A stretch of DNA of 64,000 nucleotides from Chondrosia reniformis (Eukaryota > Porifera > Demospongiae > Chondrillida > Chondrillidae): positions 4,512,899 to 4,576,898 of the forward strand of contig OX359202.1 of assembly GCA_947172415.1 (NCBI GenBank), in the 5' to 3' direction. The position numbers were made by a program, and so were the translations under genes. Of the stretch, positions 44,001 to 55,586 are shown piece by piece. How positions within the stretch are numbered: position 1 is the first letter of the stretch; every line of letters begins with the position of its first letter. Under the pieces are notes generated by a model, which was given only the letters and a program-made list of their open reading frames with translations, had not been told where the DNA came from and ran no database searches.

Positions 44001-47000
44001 AACATCGCACTTAATATCTGGTATTAGGTCAACAGGGCTTTGACTCTGGAATAGATGCACCGTATATTGGGAATCAAATGTGAGCATAATACGTAGATTG
44101 CAATTTATCCAAATTGCAGGTATAAGCAAATAATTGTGGTTAAAATGAACCTTAAGGTGTACAGAATAGTATACGGAAACACTGGTGTCAAATCAATGTA
44201 CACGTCAAAATATTTGCTAATGCAGTGCAATCTCGCATTCTCTAGACACACTTTCAAGTTCCAATATACCTTAGCATGTTTAAAAAGGGATGTCAACTTA
44301 TTCATGCACAAAACTACAATTTAAAGAGTACTAAGTGACACTCACCTGTGGATATTTATACAACGCCTTCATGTAAGAATGAGTGGGCGTGGAGTCTAAG
44401 TAGTAGTACAGCTCCTTGCAGTCTTCACCATGGTTACCTTCGGGTCCAGTCAGACCAAACAGACGCTCTTTCAGAATGGGATCTTTGCCATTCCAGAGGG
44501 ACACACAGAAGCAAAGCCGGCACTGCCTATCTGTAATACCCAACAGTCCATCCTCCCCCCAGCGATATGCTCTCATACGTGAGTGGTCATGAGGAAAGAA
44601 ATCCCAGCTGAGAAGGATCAGAGAAAAAACATTTGATGCCACAGGGGTACAACCATGTACGTATGTATAAAGTGGTAGAAAGGAGGCTCTTACAAAAGTG
44701 CTACATGAGTCAATAGCCATATAGTATACACCTAAACAATAATAATAATAATAATAATATACTTTGAGCTACATACTATAGTGATAGACCGCCCATAAAT
44801 GTAAGTAGTCAAGAGGAAAAAATCCCAGCAGCTGAGAAATCAGAGAAAAAGTAAATACTCAGATAACTGCTTTGGCAAGAACTAGAATTTTCTTATGATT
44901 TGCTTTTGGAATTTTCTCATAATATGCAAGGTGTTTAAACAGATTGATCACAAATTCTTGGTACAAGGCCATACCTACCTACCAAATGATAGGGACTTCA
45001 GCCATAGAGAGAAGAAAAAAGGGTCAACTCAAGTTTTCATACTAGAGCAGTAGGAGGAGGTAATTGCAGACACTCGAATTAAAGCAAGACCCTTTTCAAA
45101 TTCAACGGATGTCACCTTAGCTCTTCTATGATTTTGCCATCTTTGAAAAGGAACATACAAAGTGAAAAAAGGATGCTTCAAAGGAGCAAGTACCAAGTGA
45201 AGTTTGGCTATGAAAGTCAGAAGAATGGTCAAGACTGTCACTACTTAAAGGAATGAGGAAAACACCATCGAATGTGGAAGTTTCACTCCCACATATGTAC
45301 CCGGAAAGTCATCCCATGAATCCAAAGAAGATCGATGATCTCAAAAGGATGATCCCTTTCATACAAATGGAACATCATCACTTTTATATCAATCTCCTAT
45401 CACAACCCACATCAGCTGACCCAGACATAGAATATGATGAATAATGCTTGATCTTTCTGTGTAACAGTTTTGTACTTGATTGAGTGATAATGACAGGCTG
45501 TGCATATTGTGGCTAGCATTTCGCAGTTAGTCAGCGTAAAAGTACATAAGGCCAATGTTAGAATGCATGGTTTCTAACTAGAAAAACGATTTTATTCGTA
45601 ATCTAGCATGTAATGTATCTTATCCCCTTATTCCAGTAAGCCTGAATGTATGCATAATGTGTGCGAATGTCTATTAAGGCATAAGGAAATTTAAAGAGAA
45701 ATGCACGGGCTGTATGGGGACACAATGAAGTTGGTGATTATGCAGTATGAGCTTCATAGCACATTGCCAATAGGAGTTATGCATCAAAACATAGTCATAA
45801 ACTTTACAGGCTTATTTCTCAAAAGTAACAAGTTGGCACTTATCCCCCTTTTTTCACTGGGTCCTTCAATTCAAGTTACAAAAAATTGTGGGGCTGTCCT
45901 CCCTGGCACGTAAAAATACTTGGACCCTTTTACATTCCTTTGTTAGGCTTATATCTCCTAGTCATAATCTTTATGAATCTGGACCCATTAATATCTTTAA
46001 CATTAAAAGGACTGTGAGGAAACTATAGCTATATATATATAAGTTAATGATAATAATAATAAGTTCACTTTCGCACTATGTCCGCGCTTGTGTTCATTTA
46101 GCTACAGTATCTATACTAGTTCATTGAATAAGTCTCTATCTAATGCCTTTTGCTGTAGCTCCTCTAAGTCTTCCTTTGATTGTAGGCGTTGCTTCACTCC
46201 TGCTTCTTTTAGATCTCTATTTAGTACCACTAGCAGTGTTGTTCGTGATGTTCCAACCCTTCCACATAACCCCCTAGATTCAAAGTATGTTGTCATGGCA
46301 ACATTGGCAGGTATGTCAACGGGCAATCAGAGGATGTGACCAAACAGCCTCCATCTGGCTTTCTTGGCTATTGCAGAAATTGGGTCTGCTTGGCATCGTG
46401 TATAGAGCTTGGCATTGGAGATGTAGTTTGGGTAGAACACTCCGATGAGATGTCGTAGCTGCCTACGGTGAAAAGCATCTAAGGATTCTATCTCAGTTCG
46501 TTTAAGGCCCCAGGTTCCACAGTTGTACGTATGTGAGTACGGATAATACAAAAGCATTGTATAACCTGAGTCTTTTGTTCTCACTGATCAGAAGTCTTCA
46601 GCACCACACAGTCATTAGAGTCCTGTATGCTGCAGCAGCCAGTTGTTTCCTTAAAGATATATCTTGTGTGTTGCCCAACAGGGATCCCAGGGATTTGATT
46701 GATCTCCATTTTTCTTGGCCGCGTTGGTTGGGGTCTTCCGCCAGAATAAGATGGATCCACTCGGTCTTGGCAGTGTTGACCTTCAGGTCCCACCCTGACA
46801 AAACTTCTGTGCCAATCTCCAGGATCTTTTCCAGGTAGATATTGTTGGTATCAATAAAGTCCACGTCATCTGCGTATGCTATCTCAACTGGAAATTCCAC
46901 AGAAAGATTGGTGGTCACATGTGTTCTAAGCTCTTTGAGTGCCGCCTCCAGATAGCAAGTGAATATATATAAGTTAACTTACACTAAACTTCCCAAACAT

Positions 47001-48441
47001 AGATAGTTGCAAATTAGATGTACATATAGATAAAGTGTTACAATTGCATGTGAACTGTGGCAGCTCATAAAACATTTTCAGCAGTTGATGCTACCCAGGG
47101 GCAAAACTATGTGCCTGTATAAATTAAATAAAAACAGTTACCTATTAGCTGGTTAAACCTGAGATACCACAAAATGATAGATTTAATGACTATAAAAAGT
47201 TGTTTAAGAGTATTCATATGTTTAAGGAGAATGCTTCCCTTCCACAGAGTGTTGCCCATGGGTTTGACAATTGACACAGACAGTCACATTGAAAGTTTCT
47301 TCCAACAGCGATTCCGTAATTCATATAAACATGTAGGATGTGGAAAGACAGACTTTTCATGGAAACATATCTGACAGGAAGGTATGCTTGTGTGAATCCC
47401 TTAAACACTTTGTTGTACTGAATCTACAACCATGGCTTCTCAGGGTCACATACATTTTCAACTAGACCACCACACTAACAACTCTTAGCCACTGTACACA
47501 TAACAAGGATCCAAACACAATCTAACAAACTGTGAGCACAAGTGTCCAATGGTCATATATGGACCACTCTGTCTCAAGCCAACCCTGATAATTGCATAAC
47601 AACATACAACATGATGTAAACTTCCTTAAGAAAATATCACAAGTGTCCAATGGTCATATACGGACCACTCTGTCTCAAGCCAACCCTGATAATTGCGTAA
47701 CAACATACAACATGATGCAAACTTCCTTAAGAAAATATCACAAGTGTCCAATGGTCATATACGGACCACTCTGTCTCAAGCCAACCCTGATTATTGCATA
47801 ACAACATACAACATGATGTAAACTTCCTTAAGAAAATATCACAAGGGGGAAATACATATTTAACAGGTTTAGTTCCCTATAGGCCCTTTACTCTAGAATA
47901 GCATGCAGTGTGTAGAAAAATAGTGTGTTAGATTATTTGTATATGGTTAAATTTTGAGGTGGCAACTTAGTCCAATATGATATTAAAAATTGGCAATTTA
48001 ACTTTCAGAAACAAGATAATACACAGCAAATTCTTTAAACACTAACAATGATTAATGTGAATACTGCATATATAACGTGACACTTAACCCCTTAAATTGA
48101 ATCGGAATGCATGCAGTCAATCATTTAATATCTGGTCAATTACATAATCTAATTATTACACTGTAAATCCATTAACCAATGACAATAATGTACAAAAGAC
48201 TAAAGATGGAGGCTTACCATCCACCATCAGGGGAGTAGTCCTCCCTCACAGTAGACCACTGGCGCTCGCTCAAGTATGGCCCCCATCTCTTCCAGTTCCT
48301 TTGCCTCTCCTTGTCCTCCTTCAGTCTAGCCGCCTCTGCAGTGTCGGAATGGATTCCAACAATCGTCTGCGCTCGCTTAAAAGCACCGCGAGGAACCTTT
48401 CTCCCTTCGGCCATTGGACCAGCACAATACTCCACAGACAT
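38040..48441 (-). CDS. GH63/MGH1-like glycoside hydrolase, nine exons, 941 aa
   Basis: Exons: 48218-48441, 44346-44607, 42515-43426, 41767-42035, 41234-41508, 40677-40888, 39325-39598, 38553-38829, 38040-38160 (TAA). All phases agree. Motifs run in family order: [131 protein letters not shown]. It is an (alpha/alpha)6 glucosidase-type enzyme without a signal peptide, so probably cytosolic; substrate unknown. Close relatives in memory are largely bacterial or fungal. Intron 6 uses a GC donor (CAG/GCGAGT). The exon 7 donor (T/GTGGTT) lies in a 39-bp tandem array and is the least certain junction. Confidence 0.88.
39005..39357 (-). repeat. 39-bp minisatellite that duplicates an exon end and its splice donor (~9 copies)
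   Basis: Unit (minus) CTGGAGAGGTCCTGTCTGG then TTGTGTGGTTAGTTAGTGCA. The proximal copy is the true end of glycosidase exon 7 (NWRGPIWL); each distal copy repeats WRGPVWL and the donor region. GGACCTC starts at 39024, 39063, 39102 and so on, every 39 bp. The array fills the start of intron 7. Confidence 0.93.
39810..39977 (-). pseudogene. pogo/Tigger transposase N-terminus (CENP-B-type HTH) relic
   Basis: From ATG at 39977: [15 protein letters not shown], then [18 protein letters not shown] and TQEKLADGY, the CENP-B/psq helix-turn-helix of pogo transposases. Homology ends near 39840 and a stop follows. GCGGTTCTACTG at ~40025-40037 matches a Tigger-type terminus. It sits in glycosidase intron 6. 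Confidence 0.65.
40438..40652. mobile_element. MITE family P1, copy 2 (215 bp)
   Basis: CACTCAATCCTCCCTTATCC and its complement are flanked by TA (40436-40437 and 40653-40654). Same ends as 12593-12916. Lies 24 bp inside glycosidase intron 6, next to the GC donor. Confidence 0.8.
41606..41734. mobile_element. MITE, 129 bp, pogo-like
   Basis: TAGTGAGACCTCAC at the left is complemented by GTGAGGTCTCACTG at the right, with TA on both sides (41604-41605 and 41735-41736). In glycosidase intron 4. Confidence 0.7.
43445..43610 (-). repeat. tRNA-derived SINE, best copy
   Basis: The minus strand reads TAGCTCAGTGGCAGAGCACTGG (pol III A-box) and GAGTTCGATTCCC (B-box) spaced as in a tRNA, then a non-tRNA tail (CTTCTTTTGTGTTTTTCCCT). 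The anticodon region contains CAT, so a Met-type ancestor is possible. In glycosidase intron 2. Confidence 0.75.
45253..45444 (+). pseudogene. Possible transposase C-terminal fragment
   Basis: A 63-codon frame reads [20 protein letters not shown] and then [15 protein letters not shown]. The P-LYP..-P-K--DLK--IP--HH-FY pattern resembles C-termini of uncharacterised animal transposon proteins. No upstream domain is intact. In glycosidase intron 1. Confidence 0.3.
46105..46970 (-). pseudogene. LINE reverse transcriptase fragment with YADD, frameshifted
   Basis: 46598-46918 (-) contains [11 protein letters not shown] and a conserved [12 protein letters not shown] segment. After a frameshift, 46327-46584 gives [22 protein letters not shown] and [12 protein letters not shown], followed in the same frame past a stop by [14 protein letters not shown]. 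This order is the palm-to-thumb of RTE/CR1-type LINEs. A decayed copy in glycosidase intron 1. Confidence 0.72.
47541..47843. repeat. 101-bp tandem repeat, three copies
   Basis: AGTGTCCAATGGTCATATA.. recurs at 47541, 47642 and 47743, with a few point differences between units. In glycosidase intron 1, followed by an R240 fragment (47850-47945). Confidence 0.9.
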
Positions 48442-48597
48442 CGGCTACGTCCGGTATATACGTACTACAGAGGAAAATAATGATATTCATTGCTTTCACA
48501 ATTGCAATTTTATACGCTAAATTATGCGTTGTTATCCATTACATTCAGTAAAAATGACAACGATTTTTATGTGAGCTTATATGTCAACGAGATAACA
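48442..48597. promoter_or_regulatory. Bidirectional promoter between the glycosidase and ARFGAP1
   Basis: The two start codons are divergent and only 156 bp apart, so both transcripts must begin in or near this stretch. No TATA box stands out. It includes CATCGGCTACGTCCGG near the glycosidase side. Confidence 0.6.
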
Positions 48598-51500
48598 ATG
48601 GCATCCGCTGAGACAAGAAAAGTTCTTGAAGAATTAAGACGCAAGAACAACAACAATGTCAGTAAGAGAGACTTATCAGGCAGATAGACGTTAGATATAT
48701 GTGAGATGTTTGTGTGACAAAGACAATGATAATATCTCTTTAGAGTTGTTTCGAGTGCGGTGCTCACTATCCTCAATGGGTGTCGGTAACGTACGGAATA
48801 TTCATATGTTTGGAGTGTTCTGGTAAGCACAGAGGTCTAGGCGTACATCTCAGCTTTGTGCGATCAGCTACCATGGATAGATGGAAGGATTCAGAATTAG
48901 AGAAAATGAAGGTAGAGGCCTTTTTTTTTTCTTCATTCATTCACCACTTACGTGTTTTAAAACTTTATTTCTTGAATCTGTAACTCTTCCTTTAGAATTG
49001 TATTCATATAAGTAATCTAAAAAGACCACATTTGAGCTGCTTCTGATGGTCCTAAGTAGTCCTGGGTTGGCTTGAAGTGAAGATACAGTAATTCAATGAT
49101 TTGTTTAATGTTGGGACATCAAAGTGGTGTACTAGTACATTTTTATTGTTTTAAAGAGTGGTGCTCAAAAAATGTGGCCATTTTAGTTGACATTTTAGTT
49201 GACAGAAATAGGCTTTTGAATATACGTATGTTCTACGGCTCAGTGGAGCAGTCGAGTAAAGAGAAGACTCTTGTATCCACATCCAAAGCTCTCACTAGGT
49301 TTAGTTCCCCATGGGCCTTTACTGTAAAGTAAATGTAGCATGTAGGAAAATGGTGTTTTAGATTGCAATCTGTGGAACCTCGTTGTTTCAAAACAGTTCC
49401 GACAGACAAGCCTTGTTTGAACTAAAATGTTCCAAACTAAATTGCAATGTTCTAAATGGTAGATGTATCTAATTGATTATTCTGTGCAGAATTCATTTGT
49501 ATTCAAATAAAGGGATTGAAATATGGTAGGATTTCACTGTATGTTATCAGAGAGTACGATAGTACTCTCTAAGTAGGGATGGCCCGAAAAAACATGGCCG
49601 CCCTATTCAATGTATTACGGATTAACACAATATAAATCGGTAGTGAATGCGTCTTTAATTCTTTTAAACTTCTAATAATATATTTGGTTGCAATGGTTAG
49701 AATGTCTTGATCATGGGTATTTCACTGATTAAAACATGCTATACTGACTGGTCTGTTATGTTAGTATTCATTTTCCAGTTGACTGATAACATTTTTGTTT
49801 TCTAACCTTATGGTGTTTCAGAGTTGTGGCTTAACTGTTGCCATGGTAACATGTGTGTAGGTGGGAGGCAACCAGCCTGCGCAGAATTTTTTTGAGTCAC
49901 AATCTGATTATGACCGCGGTATGAGTATTCCAGAGAAGTACAACACGAGGGTCGCTGCTCTCTACAGAGACAAAATCACTGCATTATCAGAAGGAAGGGT
50001 CTGGAGTATAGAGACCTCTCCAGCTCGACATTACGAACCACGAGAAGTAACACAGATTGAAGCAAAGTGAGAAGTTTTATTGTGTAGACTTGTACTTATC
50101 TTTTAGATGGTACATACATATTTTGACTTTTTGAGCGTCTAAAAATGCAGTTTGGCTTTATAAATCTTTTGACTGAACATTTCAACTCTGGGAGTCTTCA
50201 TCAGCATCATGTACCATCTAAAAGATATGTTCGATGCAGTTAGAAGAAATCCTTATTCTATTATATATTATACGTACTTGTACTTGTTAGCCTCTAATAC
50301 CTGGAAGCCATGTAAGGAAATGATTATTCATGTACAGATATGTCTGTATGACACAAATTAAAAACTATATTCATAATGTCCTACCCAACAAACAAGTTAC
50401 TGACCTCATCTCTTACGTACATGTATCATGCATACCATAAGTGACTTATATAATCATGGTAAGACATTGATTGTTATAAGGCCACCACTCCTCATTCACC
50501 CCCTCAAGCTACAGCAGTGTGATGACTTTACTTAATGTGACTTATTAACCAAATCTGGTTGGACCATTTTTTACTGATTTCAGTTCTTTTGTCACAATAA
50601 TAAACTATTATTATTATTATTATGTTGTTGTTGTTGTTATTGTACTTCTCCTCTTATTCTTAACAAAAGGAGTGAATTTGAGGCTCGCAAGGATGCCTTT
50701 GGGTACAATCCTCCAGCAAAAGAGACGTCATCCTCAGAGTTTTGGTCAGGTGCATGGAGTAATGTCCAATCTGGATGGAACTCATTTACAGAATCTGCCT
50801 CTACATTGGCTACATCAGCTTCTACAAAAGCTAAAACACTTGGAACAAACCTCCAAGAAAATGTTTGGAAACCCACTTCAGAAAAAGTGAGAGCTTCACT
50901 CTCTGCACTTAGGTGAATCAAGCAGAGAAGTAGTGTTGAACTTATAATAGTTATACACTCCGCCTCTAGGCTTTTTGTGAGATAAAGGAAGCTTTTAGGC
51001 GTTTACTTGAGTTATCGGCAGGATATCACATTGTATAATTATAATAAGAGGCCAAAGTCTTATTTTATACTACGTACAGTTATGGAATATAATTTGCCTT
51101 GCTGCCCCAGCAACGGAGTGTATTTACAGGTTTAAGTACTACTTGTTAAGTGCATAAACTAGAATGCAGTTACTTAGCCTTTGGCTCAGAGGCTGGGACA
51201 GTAGCATCTAATCCTGAGGTCCTCCTGTTAATACAGTGTATGTAATTGAAGTGATAATCAAACCACAAGTTATCTTTCTCTAGCATCACCTAAGGAGCAA
51301 TTACTAGAACCCAGGACAGCTGGTTATGATCACCAGTGCTCTGTCACTGAACTACAATTGCCATAGCAATGCTCCATTCATGTTTCCCTTCTTATACTTA
51401 CTACAAAGTTACGTAATAGTCTCCATTCAAAATAATTAGTGGGTAATTTCAGTCCATGTGTATGTATTATCACTCTATCTTTAAGTAAGTAGACTGTGAT

Positions 51501-52312
51501 CTTTATTATTTTACTTTAGGCAAGTGAACTAGGTCAGAAAATGAAAGCTTCTGCCACTAAAACCAAAGAAAAGATTGGGGAAGGACATCTTTGGGAGGAT
51601 TTCTCCACTTCAGCACAGAATTGGGCTTCAAAAGTAGGTATAATACACACATACATATGTGTGTATACGTATGTATAATATGTTTTCACACACATAAAGT
51701 AACTTTAATGATCATGCTTTACAAAAACATTATGATGGCTGGGCTCATAAACTACTTTATAAAATTAAGAAGCCTAAAGTACCTTTTTTGTCTTCATTTT
51801 AGTTTTTCTCTTCTGTAGTGATAAGATGAGAGCTATAACTATTATTTTTGTTAAAATTTGTCCCTTAGGTCAAAGACTCCAGTCAGAAGCGTTGGACCAG
51901 CATGCAAAATTACTTTAAAAATTTAGCTGTGGATAGTGACCAGGAAAGTGATGATGATGAACAAGAGGAGGAGGGAGTGGCTGGAGGAGAGGTGAAGGAG
52001 AATGACGACTGGGGAAATTGGGATGAAGCACCTCCCCAGCCAGACACTGGTGAAACCATGCCGGCTACTTTAGAAGAGTCTAGTAGTGAAGTGATAATGA
52101 AAGGTAAAGAGATTGGTAATGGAATGATTGACACACCAGTCCAAAACGAGAAGACTAAAGAGAAAAAGAAGAAAAAAGCAGTTCAGAAATCAAAAGCTGT
52201 AGAGGAACCCCAAAACCAACCTGACCTGATAGATTGGGATGGAGAAGATGGTTGGTCTTCCTGGGGAGATTCAAATAGTTCACCATCTCTATCAGGAAAG
52301 AAGGCAGACTAA
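48598..52312 (+). CDS. ARFGAP1: ADP-ribosylation factor GTPase-activating protein 1, six exons, 402 aa
   Basis: Exons: 48598-48657, 48744-48911, 49861-50066, 50670-50886, 51520-51633, 51869-52312; all in phase. It stimulates GTP hydrolysis on Arf1 at the Golgi, uncoating COPI vesicles. The zinc finger C22-x2-C25 ... C42-x2-C45 and the arginine finger in [16 protein letters not shown] (R50) are intact. Central Trp/Ser/Thr-rich segments ([32 protein letters not shown]) match ALPS curvature-sensing motifs. The tail is acidic and ends in WD/WSSWG repeats. Length matches vertebrate ARFGAP1 (~406). AATAAA lies near 52436. Confidence 0.95.
49245..49370 (+). repeat. R240 dispersed repeat, half copy
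   Basis: AAGACTCTTGTATCCACATC... to GGAAAATGGTGTTTTAGATT matches one half of the family. In ARFGAP1 intron 2. Confidence 0.55.
49549..49640 (+). repeat. TAGGGATG-hairpin repeat family, copy
   Basis: Arms AGAGAGTAC / GTACTCTCT (49549-49570) are followed by AAGTAGGGATGGCCCG, AACATGGCCGCCCTATTC and GTATTACGGATTAACAC. In ARFGAP1 intron 2. Confidence 0.75.
50085..50250. repeat. Foldback repeat related to 16955-17240
   Basis: TTATCTTTTAGATGGTACAT and the inverse ATGTACCATCTAAAAGATAT flank a middle whose minus strand reads CTGATGA, GACTC-CCA-GAGTT, GAAATG. In ARFGAP1 intron 3. Confidence 0.6.
51250..51370 (-). repeat. tRNA-derived SINE, copy 3
   Basis: Minus strand: TAGTTCAGTGACAGAGCACTGG (A-box) and, after the anticodon region, a decayed B-box (GGGTTCTAG), plus the shared tail. 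In ARFGAP1 intron 4. Confidence 0.65.
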
Positions 52313-54488
52313 CCTTTCACTCTACCACCTGTGGCCTCATTCTTTGTACACCTGTTATTTATCTCCACACTGGGGAGGAGTTTTAATATATTTTTCTTCA
52401 ATCACATTAAACATTGTACATATTAATAATATATATAATAAAGGAATCAGACCATATCTAAAATCAGTGTGCATGGTTTCATACCCTTTGGCAGCTGTGA
52501 ATTTTCAATACTAAGTCCTCTACAGTCTGCATTCATAAATTGCCACAATGTTTACATTTAAAACATTTGGACCTTCCTTGTATGTGCCATGACTATATCA
52601 AAAGCGCTGAAACATTGAAGCGGCCATTTTAATTCGTGTGCCTACACACATAGCAGCCATTCTTGGAGCCTACAGTCCAGTAGCTGTCTTATGTACGTAT
52701 ATACAGAAACTGATGATACAGTTTATATACGTATAGCTGCCACCTACTTCTATATACGGTTCGTATTAAAATTATACGCATATATATTACTAATCTGTGA
52801 GATTATTATTACAGATAATATATACATATAGAATTATACATATGCATGACATTATATATATAATATATTAAGTATATTATATACGTATAATTACCAAAAG
52901 ACCACCTGCATTGTTTGTTTGGTAGGTAATAATGCATGAAAAATCTAAGATACCATTTTCCTACATGCTATATGCCTATTCTGTAAAAAGAGCCTATAGG
53001 GGAACTAAACCTAAAGAGAGCTTTAGATGAAGATACAGTAGTCTTTTCTTCCTTCTTTTCCCTTCTTTCATCTTCTTCTCCATTGGGTCAGACAGCCGTT
53101 TCTGGGAATTCCACCCTTCATCAGTGATCCTGGGAGTCTTTGTCTTTTTCTTTATCTTGATCTTCTGTGAATCCTTGCATGCATGGTTGTATATATGTAT
53201 ATACGTAGGGGTGGAGGTGGAGCAGCAGGAAGACATGTACATTCAGAAGACTGCATCCATACCGCAAGTGGCAGCGAAAGAGGAAGGAGTAGTGAGAATG
53301 ATAGAGAAGATGTGGATCAAGATGTTCCAGTGTCAGATATAAGTACTGTCATTTTGTACTGACTTGATTTATTGATGTGTTTATCTGTTTTGCAACAGTG
53401 TTATTTTATAACATTTTAACTTTTTGCTTTCTTTATAGTGCTGCATGGGGCATACTCTTGCCCTAGTGTGCAATGCACATGGTGCACTTAAAAATTATAT
53501 TGAATATTGAATATGTAATATACTACACACACCCTCCAATCTAGGAAATCCATATTAGGTTCCCAGATATACTGCAGTCATGAATAACATTACATTAAAT
53601 GTTTGTGGAGTATTATGGTATCCAAGCGCATTGATTAACTCATTAACTCCCATGGCCAATCATTCCTGATGATAGAATTCATAGCGGACTGCAGTGGCCA
53701 TCCGAAGGGGAAATGCAACCACTGTACTATACGTATATACAGCTAATATTGATTCACTCAACTTATTTTTAATGTCATGTACATGTATACGTCACTGAAT
53801 ATCAATATAAACTTTGCCATTCATCACACTTTAAACCTAAAAAATATAAGGTCGATCTCTTCCATACAGAAGCAAGTCTAGATCTGCATGCATGCATGAG
53901 TGCTCATAGTGAAAAAAGATGTTCTTTGTATTGTATATACAATATATATTCCTGCACATACTGAGGTTTACAAATGGGTATAGATCTTCACCAAAGTATT
54001 AATTATATGTCATCCAATTCTCTGTGTATCATGTCATTCTATTATTGCTATATACATACGTATGTATATAGTGTACAAACATGTATACAATGATACCTAC
54101 ACGGGGCTATACCTAGTATAGTATATAGTATAGTATAGTATATAGTATAGTATAGTATAGTATATATATATATATATTAGCTATTAGAGCTGTCAGTGGA
54201 ATAGTGAAGAGTGGATCTTTACAAGTGATGATCACTATATTAAGTGAGTGTTTGCTATAAGATGTATTTTGTGAATGCACAGTCACTGTAGTTGCAGTTA
54301 AATCTAGACATGCAATTATAATATGCTATAGCTACATATGTACAGTGAAACATCAGCTTATTTATTAAATTAGAAGACATTTTACAACCTTAAACTGTGA
54401 CAATCAAAGTGCACTATATACCTGCTGGAAGTGTGTTCTTCCTGTACTTATGATTCTATATATCCTTTCAAACAGAGAATACCACTTT
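52313..54488. other. Intergenic spacer with repeats
   Basis: The ARFGAP1 3' UTR is followed by AT-rich DNA, an R240 copy (52938-53177) and a (TAGTATAG)n run (~54113-54160). A frame at 53205-53360 (GAAGRHVHSEDCIHTASG...) looks mildly protein-like but has no partner exon I could find. Confidence 0.5.
52938..53177 (-). repeat. R240 dispersed repeat, full copy
   Basis: AAAAATCTAAGATACCATTT to TCTTCTGTGAATCCTTG; GCATG occurs at both edges as a possible target duplication. The minus strand carries GGATCA-CTGATGA-GGG...CCC-GAAAC-GGCT-GTC-TGACCC, identical to the copy at 17467-17512. Confidence 0.8.
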
Positions 54489-54744
54489 ACAAGTTGATCC
54501 ATTAGAAAACTGTTGAGTCACTTTGATATGTCAACATCATGATAGAAATGATGTAGCTTTCAGTCCAAAGTCAACCTTTTGGAAGAAGAACAACAGTAGC
54601 TTTGTAGAGTATTCCAGAGGAGTAGTTAAGAGTGAATCTGAAGAGACAGTTCTGTACATCACTGCTGAATATGGAGACACACTCACTTGTGCACTGAAAC
54701 TACAAAATGGAGGAATGGAGGAAAGTAACACAATCACAGTTCAA
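54489..54744 (+). pseudogene. Ig-like domain relic 1
   Basis: The frame reads TTLQVDPLEN-C, then TGA, then VTLICQHHD ... STFWKKNN ... VLYITAEYGDTLTCALKL ... ITVQ, then TGA. Cys, Trp and the Y/D-x-L-x-C pattern fit an I-set-like Ig fold. TGA at ~54513 and ~54745 interrupt it, so it is a relic unless the ends are spliced out. Confidence 0.5.
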
Positions 54745-54886
54745 TGACCTGATGAACCTCCTCAATGTGAGATATGGGCAATTTAACTATTACACAGTAC
54801 ATTACACAATGTATATATACATAGGTACGTACATGTACATGCTGAAGGAATATATATATATATAAAGAGTGCTTGTTGCGATCATT

Positions 54887-55012
54887 ATGAGAATAAAGCC
54901 TTATTGAGCATCAGCAACATGAATTTACTAATTTTGGACATTTCGACCCAGAGGTCTTCATCACCAATATACGTACATATGATTCGAAACGTCCATAAGG
55001 CTTTATTCTCAT
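54887..55012. repeat. Foldback repeat, 18-bp perfect arms
   Basis: ATGAGAATAAAGCCTTAT (54887-54904) is complemented at 54995-55012. The middle holds GAAGACCTCTGGGTCGAAAT on the minus strand. Confidence 0.7.
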
Positions 55013-55256
55013 GCACATGCTGTTATACATACGTATGCTTACTGTATTACCTACGTAGTACAAGTATATAATTGCTGTAAGTACATACGTATGTACGTAT
55101 GTAGCTAGATGGTAACTTTACGGTAGTATATACGTATTTACAGTTACTTTCCCTTTGTCGCATGTATATAGGCATAGGCACTTCTAGATATGGAGTGGCT
55201 GACAGTATATCATTATGGAGTCCTTTTGGAGTAGTATCTTCTCTTCTGGTCATCAG

Positions 55257-55586
55257 TTGGAGTATATTTATATATAGCTGTGTGTGTTGTAGCTGCAAGG
55301 GCTTACATCAATAACAAGAATGAGAAGTGTACATCTTGTATTATAAAAGGTAACCAATTATTTCCTTATAAGGTATGTACCCAGAATTATTTCCTTATAA
55401 GGTATGTACCCAGAATTATTTCCTTATATGGTATGTACCCAGAATGCATTTCTCATTTTGTATGTGAAAGTAGAACCAGTTGAAATGGAAAACACTACAA
55501 ATGAAGAAATGGAGAGGAATCCTGCTTACATACCTATTGAAATTAGTCAGATTGAAGATAAACCAACTTATGTTAACTTAAACTGA
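55257..55586 (+). CDS. Candidate transmembrane and cytoplasmic-tail exons of a receptor
   Basis: Exon 55257-55349 (acceptor TCATCAG, donor GTAACC) encodes a hydrophobic helix (VYLYIAVCVVAARAY) then a basic/Cys stretch. Exon 55471-55586 (phase agrees) encodes the tail with NPAYIPI and PTYVNL, ending in TGA. NPxY is a PTB-binding motif and YVNL a pYxN (Grb2-type) motif. The likely partners are the Ig relics on either side. No intact 5' exons are found, so this may be the end of a decayed receptor gene. The intron includes a 29-bp triple repeat. Confidence 0.35.
55356..55442 (+). repeat. 29-bp tandem repeat, three copies
   Basis: AATTATTTCCTTATAAGG-TATGTACCCAG at 55356, 55385 and 55414. Each unit contains AG/GTATGT and CCCAG, which look like a donor and an acceptor. 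Confidence 0.9.

Noticed and set aside
54489-54750. Selenocysteine readthrough of the two TGA codons in the Ig-like frame
   Set aside because: No reason for Sec at these positions, no SECIS-like element seen, and the neighbouring Ig relic is broken by TAA and a frameshift, so decay is simpler.
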